Assembly: GCA_021774625.1 (NCBI GenBank) | Contig: JAJFIV010000033.1 | Coordinates: 108,201 to 172,200, forward strand | Source of the DNA: Alphaproteobacteria bacterium | GTDB taxonomy: Bacteria; Pseudomonadota; Alphaproteobacteria; Sphingomonadales; JAKSBY01 | Direction of reading: 5' to 3' | Length of the DNA stretch: 64,000 nt | Translations under genes and position numbers: made by a program | The notes under the pieces: model-generated | The model's input: the letters and a program-made list of their open reading frames with translations, nothing else | Database searches by the model: none | Told to the model about the DNA's origin: nothing | In this document: in pieces, positions 20,193 to 30,217 of the stretch | How positions within the stretch are numbered: the first letter of the stretch is position 1 | Layout: every line of letters begins with the position of its first letter

Positions 20193-21520
20193 GCGCTTTA
20201 GAAGCCAATTTCGACGGGCTGATCGGTCCGACCCACAATTATGCCGGGCTGTCCTACGGCAATATCGCCTCATCAAGCAATGCGCTGAGTGTGTCAAACC
20301 CGAAGGAAGCCGCCAGACAGGGCCTTCGCAAAATGAGTCATCTGGCCGGTCTTGGCCTGATGCAGGGTGTCCTGCCGCCCCACCAGCGGCCGCACCTTCC
20401 GACCCTGCGCCACCTCGGCTTTTCCGGTAAACGGCAAAAAATTATCGAGGACGTGTCGAAAGAAGCGCCGGAGCTTTTGCGCAATGTCTATGCGGCGTCC
20501 GCCATGTGGACGGCCAACGCCGCCACCCTATCCCCGAGCGCCGACACCCGGGATGGCAGGGTGCATTTTACGCCGGCCAATCTCGCCTCCATGTTTCATC
20601 GCTCCATCGAGGCCGATACCACGGCGGCTGTTCTCAATCGTATTTTTGCCGATGACCGCCATTTTGCCCGCCACCCGCCATTGCCCGGCGGCGTGCATAT
20701 GGGCGATGAGGGCGCGGCCAATCATAACCGGCTATGCGCCGGTTACGCGGATAAGGGGATCGAGATATTCGTTTACGGCAAAAAAGCTTTTGATAAGGGT
20801 CTGGGCCCCAAGAAATTCCCGGCCCGCCAGAGCTATGAGGCCTCCCGCGCCATTGCCCGGCTGCATGGCCTCGACCCTGAAAAAACATTCTTCATTCAGC
20901 AAAACCCCGACGCCATTGATGGCGGGGCCTTTCATAATGATGTGGTGGCCGTCGCCAACCGCAATGTGCTGTTTTTTCACCAGCAGGCCTTTGCGGATAC
21001 GGCCGGGCTGAAAGAACGGCTGGCGAATCGACTGCCTGATTTCCATTTTATCGAAGTGTCAGCAGACGCGGTGCCCCTGGCCGATGCGGTCAAATCCTAT
21101 CTCTTTAATTCGCAATTGCTGGACGTTCCGGGACGAGACGGCATGACCTTGATTCTGCCGCTGGAATCCAGGGAAACGGACAGCACCCGGCTTTATCTGG
21201 AAGACCTGCAGTCATCGGCCGGGCCTGTTTCCGACGTCGAATTTCTCGATGTCCGGCAAAGTATGCGCAATGGCGGCGGACCGGCCTGCCTGCGTCTTCG
21301 CGTGGTTCTGACCGAACCGGAGCAGGCGGCCCTCGGCGGCAATGTCATCCTGACTGACAAATTATTCGGCGAGCTTGATGACTGGATTGAACGTCATTAC
21401 CGGGACCGGCTGGCCGCCGAGGATTTCGCTGACCCCGCGCTGATGGAGGAAAGTTTCGCCGCCCTTGATGAGTTGACCCGCATTCTCGATCTCGGCGCGC
21501 TCTACGATTTCCAGCGTTAG
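20189..21520 (+). CDS. astB: N-succinylarginine dihydrolase
   Basis: [63 protein letters not shown]. Confidence 0.95.
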   Translation: MSALEANFDGLIGPTHNYAGLSYGNIASSSNALSVSNPKEAARQGLRKMSHLAGLGLMQGVLPPHQRPHLPTLRHLGFSGKRQKIIEDVSKEAPELLRNVYAASAMWTANAATLSPSADTRDGRVHFTPANLASMFHRSIEADTTAAVLNRIFADDRHFARHPPLPGGVHMGDEGAANHNRLCAGYADKGIEIFVYGKKAFDKGLGPKKFPARQSYEASRAIARLHGLDPEKTFFIQQNPDAIDGGAFHNDVVAVANRNVLFFHQQAFADTAGLKERLANRLPDFHFIEVSADAVPLADAVKSYLFNSQLLDVPGRDGMTLILPLESRETDSTRLYLEDLQSSAGPVSDVEFLDVRQSMRNGGGPACLRLRVVLTEPEQAALGGNVILTDKLFGELDDWIERHYRDRLAAEDFADPALMEESFAALDELTRILDLGALYDFQR

Positions 21521-21543
21521 AATGAATTCATCGGGTACGGAGC

Positions 21544-23583
21544 TTAACGCGAGGCTGATTTTTTGGCCTTGCCCTGGCCGATATGCCTGTCGAGAAAGCT
21601 TTCCAGCGCAGTCAGCACTGCGAGCCGGGACTCCGCCGTTTGCAGCCCATGCCCCCCATGGTCGATCGCGACATATTCGACGTCTTTATCTTCATCCTGC
21701 AGCGCATTCCGCATACTTTTGGAATGGTCATAGTCGACACGGGTGTCGTCCTTGGCCGCAATCAGTAAAACAGCCGCCTTGATTTTATCCGCATGCCGCG
21801 CCGGCGACGTCTCCTTCAGCACCTGACGGTCCCCACCGGGATCGCCGATCGCTTCGATCCAGTCGGCAAAACCGACATTATTTCTGTCGCTGGAAATCAG
21901 CCTGATAAGGTCAGACACCCCATTGATGCTGGCGGCGCACTGATAGAGGTCCGGCTCTTTCACAACACCCATCAGGGAGGCATAGCCGCCATATGAGGCG
22001 CCAATAATACAGATGCGACCCGGCGCAGCAATTCCCTGATCAATCATCCATTGAGTGGCATCGGTGACATCATCCTGCATCAAAAGGCCCCATTCATTAT
22101 TGCCGGCGGCACGGAATTTCCGGCCATATCCGGTTGACCCCCGAAAGTTGGGCTGCAGCACCGCATAGCCGCGGTTGGCAAGAAATTGCGCCCGGTAATG
22201 GTAGCTTTTATAGCTGCGCGCCCAGGGCCCGCCATGGGGCATGATCACTGTTGGAAGATTTTTGGCTTCCATGCCAAGAGGCACAGTCAGAAAAGCTTCT
22301 ATTTCCAAACCATCCCGCGCTTCGTAGGTAATCGCCTGAACCGGCGCCAGGGTTGCGGGATCGATATCATTGCTGACCAACGCCACTTCATCCAGCCGCC
22401 GCTTTTCCAGATCAAAAAGATAATAAACCCCGGGGTCAGTGGGGGACGAACTGCGAATAATCAGTTTCTTCCCGTCTTCCGTGATATTGGTGATCCGGTT
22501 TTCATAATCCTTTAAAAGATTATCGATGGTTTCCTGATGGCCGGCGAGTTCCTCATCGAACCAGACAAATTTTTCCTTGTCGGCGATATAGGACACACCG
22601 GCAATCCTCTGCGTGATGGGGTGGAGCAGAATGCCTTCAATATCATATTTTTCATGCAGAAAAACGGGTTCAACAATTTCATGCCCGAGCATATCATATT
22701 TATACAACCCCCGCTTGTCCGATGCCGAATAGGCTGAAACATAGCAGAACCGGGAATCATCAAAAAAATCAACGAATGTAAAGTTGCCGTGGACCGGTGT
22801 ATTTGAAATCTCTGTCCAGTCATCAGCACCGGGCTCACGATAATACATCATGGGCGTCTGATTGTTGGTGACGAGATTATAGCCCCAGGCCAGACGGGGT
22901 TCACTGTTGCGGTCGGTCCGCCAATCCGTCATCCATCCCTTCCGTTCCAGGGTCGTGTACTTTCCGGTATTAACATTGACTTTTCTGATGGTGAAACCGG
23001 AACGGAAATCCTGATCCTCATTCAAGACAAGCAGAATATGGTCTGGATCATCGGGCAAATAATCGATCACATCATCCTGTATCTGGGCGTAAGCTTCCGC
23101 GACCTTTAAATTGGACCCCCTCCCCTTTATTTTCTTCGGTTCCGCCATATTAATGATGTCCTGACCATCGACGCTCACCGACACGAGGCGTGTTTCCGTG
23201 GTTTTGTCAAAAAAATCACGCCGTAGAAAGTCAAAATTATAAGCCGCAAGAAGACGTTCGTTATTGGCCCATTTCAGCCAGTTAAATTCAAGATTTTCAC
23301 CGGGCGGCAGTAGAATGCCGCCGCCCTCCTCCGGATTGACCGGTTGAATTCCGAGATAGCGTCTGCCATCCCGGTTAAGAAAAAAGGCGACATGCCTGGC
23401 GTCCGGCGATAATTGCAGTGCGGAGACATCCGGGATCTGCGCAAATATTTCTGTGGGAACGCGCGGGGCAGGACCGGACTGCTGCGCCATTGCGAGCGGT
23501 GAATACTGTATGAACGCCAGAGCAAAACCGGTCAAAAATATCCGGCGCAAATCTTTCTGAAAAAAATCAGCCTTGTATGGCAT
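21544..23583 (-). CDS. S9 family prolyl oligopeptidase / acylaminoacyl-peptidase
   Basis: ICIIGASYGGYASLMGV catalytic serine motif; VIMPHGGPWARSY; signal peptide. Confidence 0.92.
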   Translation of the reverse strand: MPYKADFFQKDLRRIFLTGFALAFIQYSPLAMAQQSGPAPRVPTEIFAQIPDVSALQLSPDARHVAFFLNRDGRRYLGIQPVNPEEGGGILLPPGENLEFNWLKWANNERLLAAYNFDFLRRDFFDKTTETRLVSVSVDGQDIINMAEPKKIKGRGSNLKVAEAYAQIQDDVIDYLPDDPDHILLVLNEDQDFRSGFTIRKVNVNTGKYTTLERKGWMTDWRTDRNSEPRLAWGYNLVTNNQTPMMYYREPGADDWTEISNTPVHGNFTFVDFFDDSRFCYVSAYSASDKRGLYKYDMLGHEIVEPVFLHEKYDIEGILLHPITQRIAGVSYIADKEKFVWFDEELAGHQETIDNLLKDYENRITNITEDGKKLIIRSSSPTDPGVYYLFDLEKRRLDEVALVSNDIDPATLAPVQAITYEARDGLEIEAFLTVPLGMEAKNLPTVIMPHGGPWARSYKSYHYRAQFLANRGYAVLQPNFRGSTGYGRKFRAAGNNEWGLLMQDDVTDATQWMIDQGIAAPGRICIIGASYGGYASLMGVVKEPDLYQCAASINGVSDLIRLISSDRNNVGFADWIEAIGDPGGDRQVLKETSPARHADKIKAAVLLIAAKDDTRVDYDHSKSMRNALQDEDKDVEYVAIDHGGHGLQTAESRLAVLTALESFLDRHIGQGKAKKSASR

Positions 23584-23709
23584 GGAAATTCCCCCTCACA
23601 CGTTTATTTATCCCTGCGAGCGATTATAGCGAAATTTCCTGCAACTGCAATATCCCGGCGACAGGTAAAATGTTCTTGATTTGTTCTGATTTTTCTTTAC
23701 GCTCCCTTC

Positions 23710-24810
23710 ATGGAACAGCCAGCGAAAAACAGGACATGGGTCCGGCCTGATGTGCGGCGCGGCCGGGGCGCGTCAAGCCGGCCCGGCGGGCGTTATGAGC
23801 CGCTGGCGCGGGAAGCATTCGATGACGGCTGGGATACGGTTGACGAAGAGCCGGAAAAGCTGAAAACCATTATTATCCCGGATAAAAGCAAATCCATCAT
23901 TTCCTATAATAACTCTCCCGATGTCGGCGGCGACCGGACCATCAACCCCTATCGCGGCTGCGAGCACGGCTGCATTTATTGTTTTGCCCGGCCTGGTCAT
24001 GCCTTTCTCGGCCTGTCGCCGGGGCTGGATTTTGAAAGCCGGCTTTTTGTCAAATTCGATGCGCCAAAGCTGCTGGCGAAGGAATTGCGGAACCCGAAAT
24101 ATAAACCGGCGCCGTTTATGCTGTCCGGCGTCACCGACTGTTATCAGCCCATCGAAAAGGCATTTCGGCTGACCCGGCAAATTCTGGAAGTGCTGAATGA
24201 TTTTAGCCATCCGGTCTGCATTGTCACCAAATCATCGCTGGTGACGCGGGACATGGACCTCCTGAAAGCAATGGCGAAACGCAACCTGGCGTCCGTTGCC
24301 GTTTCCGTCACCACACTGGACCGCAAACTGGCCCGCGCCATGGAGCCCCGCGCAGCGACGCCGCCCCGGCGCATCGCAGCCATCCGGAAATTAACCGGGG
24401 CCGGCATTCCGGTAATCGTTATGTTTGCGCCCGTCATTCCCGGATTGAATGACCACGAACTGGATGCCGTCCTGCAGGAAGCCCGCAAGGCCGGCGCAAC
24501 CGGCGCCGGTTATGTGATGCTGCGCCTGCCTTTTGAACTGAAGGACCTGTTTCGCGAATGGCTTGAAGAACACCGGCCTGACCGGGCCCGCCGGGTCATG
24601 AAGATGATAAGGGATGTCAGAGGCGGTCGGTCCTATGTTGCGGAATTTGGTGAACGCATGCGCGGCACCGGTCCCGTCGCCCGGCTGATCGCAAGCCGGT
24701 TCCAGACCGCCTGCCGCCGCCTTGGCCTGAATGAACAGCGCCGCAGGCTGGATATCAGCCAGTTCAGCCCGCCGGGCGAACCGGGCGATCAACTCGACTT
24801 ATTCCCTTGA
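23710..24810 (+). CDS. PA0069-family radical SAM protein (SplB-like)
   Basis: INPYRGCEHGCIYCFARPGHAFLGLSPGLDFES (CxxxCxxC motif). Confidence 0.92.
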   Translation: MEQPAKNRTWVRPDVRRGRGASSRPGGRYEPLAREAFDDGWDTVDEEPEKLKTIIIPDKSKSIISYNNSPDVGGDRTINPYRGCEHGCIYCFARPGHAFLGLSPGLDFESRLFVKFDAPKLLAKELRNPKYKPAPFMLSGVTDCYQPIEKAFRLTRQILEVLNDFSHPVCIVTKSSLVTRDMDLLKAMAKRNLASVAVSVTTLDRKLARAMEPRAATPPRRIAAIRKLTGAGIPVIVMFAPVIPGLNDHELDAVLQEARKAGATGAGYVMLRLPFELKDLFREWLEEHRPDRARRVMKMIRDVRGGRSYVAEFGERMRGTGPVARLIASRFQTACRRLGLNEQRRRLDISQFSPPGEPGDQLDLFP

Positions 24811-24991
24811 TGCCTATGCAAAAATCGGAATTTTTGCGATATATCGATGAAACGTTTCTTTTCTGCGACGAAATAGTAGGTGCCTATCTTGCAGATTTTC
24901 ATAACTGGCCTATTTATAATTTATAAGAACAAAATAACTGACAGCAAATTTTTCATGCGGCCCGACAGCGACGCGAGGATTGGAAAAAAAG

Positions 24992-25126
24992 ATGTTTACG
25001 GAATCGAATATGGAAGTTGACAGCGGACGGGGCTATCTCAACCGGCGGAGGCTTGGCAAGCAAGCCTGGCGCGCACGCCGGAGAGCGGTCAAACGCACGG
25101 AAAAGCAGCGGTTATTGCCCAATTAA
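24992..25126 (+). CDS. small, very basic 44-aa ORF of unknown function
   Basis: atg...taa: MFTESNMEVDSGRGYLNRRRLGKQAWRARRRAVKRTEKQRLLPN; preceded by purine-rich tract; not in supplied ORF track (short). Confidence 0.35.
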   Translation: MFTESNMEVDSGRGYLNRRRLGKQAWRARRRAVKRTEKQRLLPN

Positions 25127-25203
25127 TGTTTTCCCTCTGATCGACCGGCGGTCCGTTTCCCCACCCTTCGCCCCCACACAAAGGGCCTGCCGGACGAACT
25201 GCG

Positions 25204-25239
25204 AAGCTCCTTCCCTCACCGGAAGGAGCTTTCGTTTTT
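25204..25239 (+). terminator. Rho-independent terminator-like hairpin upstream of rnhB
   Basis: aagctccttcc-ctcacc-ggaaggagctt followed by tcgttttt. Confidence 0.75.
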
Positions 25240-25263
25240 ACGGGGCTTGTTTTATCAGAAAGC

Positions 25264-25905
25264 ATGGATGAAAATCTGTTCGATAAAAACGGCCGTGACC
25301 CCGCACCGTCTTACCGGCTGGAACAGGGCATGGGCGGGCCGGTTGCCGGGGTGGATGAAGCCGGGCGCGGGCCGTGGGCAGGTCCGGTTGTCGCGGCGGC
25401 CGTCATTCTTGATCCCGCCGATATTCCCGCTGGCCTGAATGATTCCAAGAAATTAAGCGCCACACAGCGTGCGGCTTTGTTTGACGAAATTATGAACAGG
25501 GCCGCCGCGGTGGCGCTTGGTATGGCGAGCGTCGCGGAAATCGATCACCTCAATATCTTGCGGGCGAGCCTGCTGGCGATGAAACGGGCCGTTGAAAAAG
25601 TCAGCCCCAAGCCTGCCTTCTGTCTGATCGATGGCCGCGATGTTCCGCCCATCACAATTCCCGCCCGCGCCGTAATCCGCGGTGATGGCATATCCCTTTC
25701 CATCGCCGCCGCTTCCATCATCGCCAAAGTCACCCGGGACCGTTTGATGGCCGCCCTCGCAGAAAAATATCCGGCTTATGATTGGCATAAAAACGCAGGA
25801 TATGGTGTACCTGCCCACAGGAAGGCGCTAGAACTTGTAGGCGTTTCTCCCCATCATCGCAAAAGCTTCGCTCCTATTCGTAATATATTAACTCAAGACT
25901 CCTAA
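25264..25905 (+). CDS. rnhB: ribonuclease HII
   Basis: VAGVDEAGRGPWAGPVVAAAVIL, LNDSKKLS, ASIIAKVTRDR. Confidence 0.95.
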   Translation: MDENLFDKNGRDPAPSYRLEQGMGGPVAGVDEAGRGPWAGPVVAAAVILDPADIPAGLNDSKKLSATQRAALFDEIMNRAAAVALGMASVAEIDHLNILRASLLAMKRAVEKVSPKPAFCLIDGRDVPPITIPARAVIRGDGISLSIAAASIIAKVTRDRLMAALAEKYPAYDWHKNAGYGVPAHRKALELVGVSPHHRKSFAPIRNILTQDS

Positions 25906-25958
25906 TTAAATCATTGATTCAAATGAAATTTTTATTGACGCGAGTCCCGGTTTGACTC
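25897..25958. promoter_or_regulatory. cluster of four GANTC (CcrM recognition) sites upstream of ccrM
   Basis: GACTC 25897, GATTC 25916, GAGTC 25942, GACTC 25954. Confidence 0.75.
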
Positions 25959-25976
25959 AGACTGCCGCGGCAATAA

Positions 25977-27101
<1,125 letters not shown>

Positions 27102-27157
27102 TCCCCGCATTTCGACCCTGCCCGGCATGAACGGTCAGTGATCCGTTCAACCACCGC

Positions 27158-28198
27158 TCACCTGCCGCCGCGCACCAGCCGGACGATTTTCTGCATCACC
27201 GAAGGCAGGGCTGATTTTTCCAGTCTGTCCATGGGAACCCAGTGTCCATCAACATCATTTCGCCTTTCGCCCATCGCCGTCATCACCTGCAATTCGAGAT
27301 GAAAATGGGTAAAGGTATGGGTGACGATACCAGTGACCGGACTCCAGTCTTCCTCAGCCGGAGCATAGGCCAGGAATGAACTATTAAAACCACCTGTTTC
27401 CCAGGGGCTTGACGGCACCTCGAGCATTCCGCCCAGGAGACCTTTTTCCGGCCGTCGGCGCAGCAGGACATGGCCGCCGGCTTCCAGCCAGAAAGCGGTT
27501 CCCCGCCGGGTCGGCTTTTCTTTCCTGGGCGCTTTCTTCGGGTAATCCTCGGGACGGCCTGCTTGGCAGGCGAGGCAATCCTTCCGCCACGGACAGAGTG
27601 GACAGTCCGGCGATGAAGGGGTGCAGACCGTCGCCCCCAGATCCATGATGGCGCCGGCGTAATCGCCCGGCCGCAGATCGGGCGTCAGTTTGTCCGCAAG
27701 GCTGAACAGCTTTTTCCGGGCTTTGGGTAGCGCCTCCTCAACCGCATTAAGGCGCGAGATGACGCGGATGACATTGCCGTCCAGAACCGTCGCCCGCCGG
27801 TTAAAGGCAATGGCGGCAATGGCGGCGGCGGTATAATCGCCGATCCCCGGCAGCGACTTCAGTTCTTTCTCCGTCCCGGGAAACTGTCCAGCCCAATCGG
27901 TAACAATTGCATTGGCGCAGGCATGAAGATTGCGCGCCCGGGCGTAATAGCCAAGCCCGGCCCATTCTTCCAGAATATGCTCGCGGGGCGCACCCGCGAG
28001 GGCCTGAACGCACGGCCAGCGAACCAGAAATCTTTCATAATAGGGAATGACCGCCGCCACCGTGGTCTGCTGCAGCATGATTTCCGCGAGCCAGACCCGA
28101 TAGGGGTCCGGCTCAACTCCCGCCTCTGCACGCCAGGGTAAAGAGCGGCCATTTTGATCGAACCAGTCGAGAAGTCTTTGAGCCGGGGACATAACCAT
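27158..28198 (-). CDS. mutY: A/G-specific adenine glycosylase
   Basis: LPWRAEAGVEPDPYRVWLAEIMLQQTTVAAVIPYY, LPGIGDYTAAAIAAIAF, C-terminal FeS cysteines; start revised from 28789. Confidence 0.95.
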   Translation of the reverse strand: MVMSPAQRLLDWFDQNGRSLPWRAEAGVEPDPYRVWLAEIMLQQTTVAAVIPYYERFLVRWPCVQALAGAPREHILEEWAGLGYYARARNLHACANAIVTDWAGQFPGTEKELKSLPGIGDYTAAAIAAIAFNRRATVLDGNVIRVISRLNAVEEALPKARKKLFSLADKLTPDLRPGDYAGAIMDLGATVCTPSSPDCPLCPWRKDCLACQAGRPEDYPKKAPRKEKPTRRGTAFWLEAGGHVLLRRRPEKGLLGGMLEVPSSPWETGGFNSSFLAYAPAEEDWSPVTGIVTHTFTHFHLELQVMTAMGERRNDVDGHWVPMDRLEKSALPSVMQKIVRLVRGGR

Positions 28199-28237
28199 GG
28201 CATAGTAAGATCGTCTTTTTTTCACGGCGTCAATGGC

Positions 28238-28765
28238 ATGACCGAACAACCAGCGGCAAAACCGGGCAAAAATAACAACCGGCGCGGCGGCGTGCGCCGA
28301 ATCCGTAATCTTGTGCCCGCTATCGCCCGCAAAGCCTTCCGGCAATATGGCTTTCCCCAAAGCCAGATTATTCTGCGCTGGCGCGACGTGATGGGCCCGG
28401 TGATGGCGCGGCACACGGAACCGGTCAGGCTTTATTTCCCCAAAGGAAAAAGGACGGGCGCAACGCTCCATCTTCGCGCCAATTCCGGTTTTGCCCTTGA
28501 ATTGCAGCATCTTGAGCCGCTGATCGTCGAAAAAATCAACGGCTTTTTCGGCTATGGCGCCGTTGAAAAGCTTGCCATTATGCAGGGACCGGTTCGCGCC
28601 GGCGAAACGCAAAGCAGCAAAAAAACTGCGCCCCTTGGCGCTTCCGAAACGGAAGAGCTTGAAAGCGCGCTCAGGAATACGCATGATGCGGACCTGAAGG
28701 CGGCGTTGCTCGGCCTTGGCCGTGATATCCTGTCTGAAAGTGCCGCCGGAAAAAAAGATAATTAA
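28238..28765 (+). CDS. DUF721 domain protein (DciA-like)
   Basis: WRDVMGPVMARHTEPVRLYFPKGKRTGATLHLRANSGFALELQHLEPLIVEKINGFFGYGAVEKL. Confidence 0.85.
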   Translation: MTEQPAAKPGKNNNRRGGVRRIRNLVPAIARKAFRQYGFPQSQIILRWRDVMGPVMARHTEPVRLYFPKGKRTGATLHLRANSGFALELQHLEPLIVEKINGFFGYGAVEKLAIMQGPVRAGETQSSKKTAPLGASETEELESALRNTHDADLKAALLGLGRDILSESAAGKKDN

Positions 28766-28777
28766 AGGTATTGAACA

Positions 28778-29467
28778 ATGATAAACCAAACCAGACGACA
28801 GTTCCTGACCACCACCAGCCTCGCATTTGGCGCAATGGCTTTCGGTCTTTCGGCCTGCGGAGAAGAGTCAGGCGGTAACCGCACCGAAATTTCCGGCGAT
28901 GCGCCGCAAGCGGCGCAAAATGCGGGAGAAAATGGCGGCAAAAACATCGGCACCGCCTATGGCGATGTGGTTCTCGGCGACCCTGACGCCCCTGTCGAGA
29001 TAATCGAATATGCGTCCCTGACCTGCCCGCATTGCGCCAATTTCCACGCGGTGATTTATCCTGAGATCAAGGAAAAATATATCGACACCGGCAAGGTCCG
29101 TTTCATCTTCCGGAATTTTGTCCTGAACCAGGTTGATTTGTCGGCCTCGATGGTTGTCCGCTGCGGCGGCGAAGACCGTTTTTATGGTCTGACGGAACTG
29201 GTTTATTCCCGTCAGCAGGAATTGGTTGGCCAGGACCCGATTGCCGCCCTTTCCAGCATTGTGCGGCGCGCCGGCATGAGCCGGGCCGATGTCGAGGCCT
29301 GTCTGCAGGATACGGAATTGCAAAAGGCTATCATTACGGCCCGCAACGAAGGATCCGACAAATATACGGTGAACGCCACACCAACCTTTATCATCAATGG
29401 CAAGGATACCATTGTCGGCGCGCAGAGCTTCGACCAGTTTGCCAGCGCTATTGATAAATATCTGTAA
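28778..29467 (+). CDS. DsbA-family thiol oxidoreductase, RRxFL signal with lipobox
   Basis: TRRQFLTTTSLAFGAMAFGLSACGE; YASLTCPHCANFH active site CPHC. Confidence 0.92.
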   Translation: MINQTRRQFLTTTSLAFGAMAFGLSACGEESGGNRTEISGDAPQAAQNAGENGGKNIGTAYGDVVLGDPDAPVEIIEYASLTCPHCANFHAVIYPEIKEKYIDTGKVRFIFRNFVLNQVDLSASMVVRCGGEDRFYGLTELVYSRQQELVGQDPIAALSSIVRRAGMSRADVEACLQDTELQKAIITARNEGSDKYTVNATPTFIINGKDTIVGAQSFDQFASAIDKYL

Positions 29468-29521
29468 CATTTTGCCAGATACCACCTTCCCATCTCAGGC
29501 TAAATATAGTAGTTGGGAGAG

Positions 29522-30190
29522 ATGGAAACACAAAATAGGCGGCAGTTTTTAACCACGTCCGGAGGGGCATTTTGTGCGCTCTCTCTGGGACTTGGCGCCT
29601 GCGGCGAAGGCCGCGAATCGGATCGCGGACAGACGGCTGATGAGGGAACCGTCTCCGGCGGAAGGCTGGAAAACACCGTATACGGCGATGTCGTCCTGGG
29701 CGAGCCCGCCGCGCCGGTGGAAATTATCGAATATGCTTCCATGACCTGTGGCGCCTGCGCTCACTTCCACACCAATATCTTCCCGGAACTTAAGGCAAAA
29801 TATATCGATACCGGCAAAGTCCGCTTCATCCTGCGCAACTTCGTCACCAATTCCGTCGATCTGTCGGCCTCCATGGTGGCCCGCTGCGGCGGTGAAGATA
29901 AATTTTACGCCCTTATCGACTTGATGTTCGCGGAACGGGATAAGTTTCTCGGCGGCGACCCTGTTACCGGCATTGCCGATATTGTCCGCCGGGCAGGATT
30001 AAGCCGAACCGATGTGGATAGCTGTCTGCAGGATAAGGAACTGCAAAAGGCCATTATCATCAGCCGCGATGAGGGCGCCAAGCAGTATAATGTGAACCGC
30101 ACCCCCACTTTCGTCGTCAACCGGGAAGAGATTATCGTTGGCGCGGGGTCCATCGAAGAATTTGACCGTGTGCTGGCCGGCTATCTTTAA
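29522..30190 (+). CDS. DsbA-family thiol oxidoreductase, tandem paralog
   Basis: NRRQFLTTSGGAFCALSLGLGACGE; YASMTCGACAHFH active site CGAC. Confidence 0.9.
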   Translation: METQNRRQFLTTSGGAFCALSLGLGACGEGRESDRGQTADEGTVSGGRLENTVYGDVVLGEPAAPVEIIEYASMTCGACAHFHTNIFPELKAKYIDTGKVRFILRNFVTNSVDLSASMVARCGGEDKFYALIDLMFAERDKFLGGDPVTGIADIVRRAGLSRTDVDSCLQDKELQKAIIISRDEGAKQYNVNRTPTFVVNREEIIVGAGSIEEFDRVLAGYL

Positions 30191-30217
30191 CCGGCCCCGT
30201 TAAGGAGTCTCGTCACC

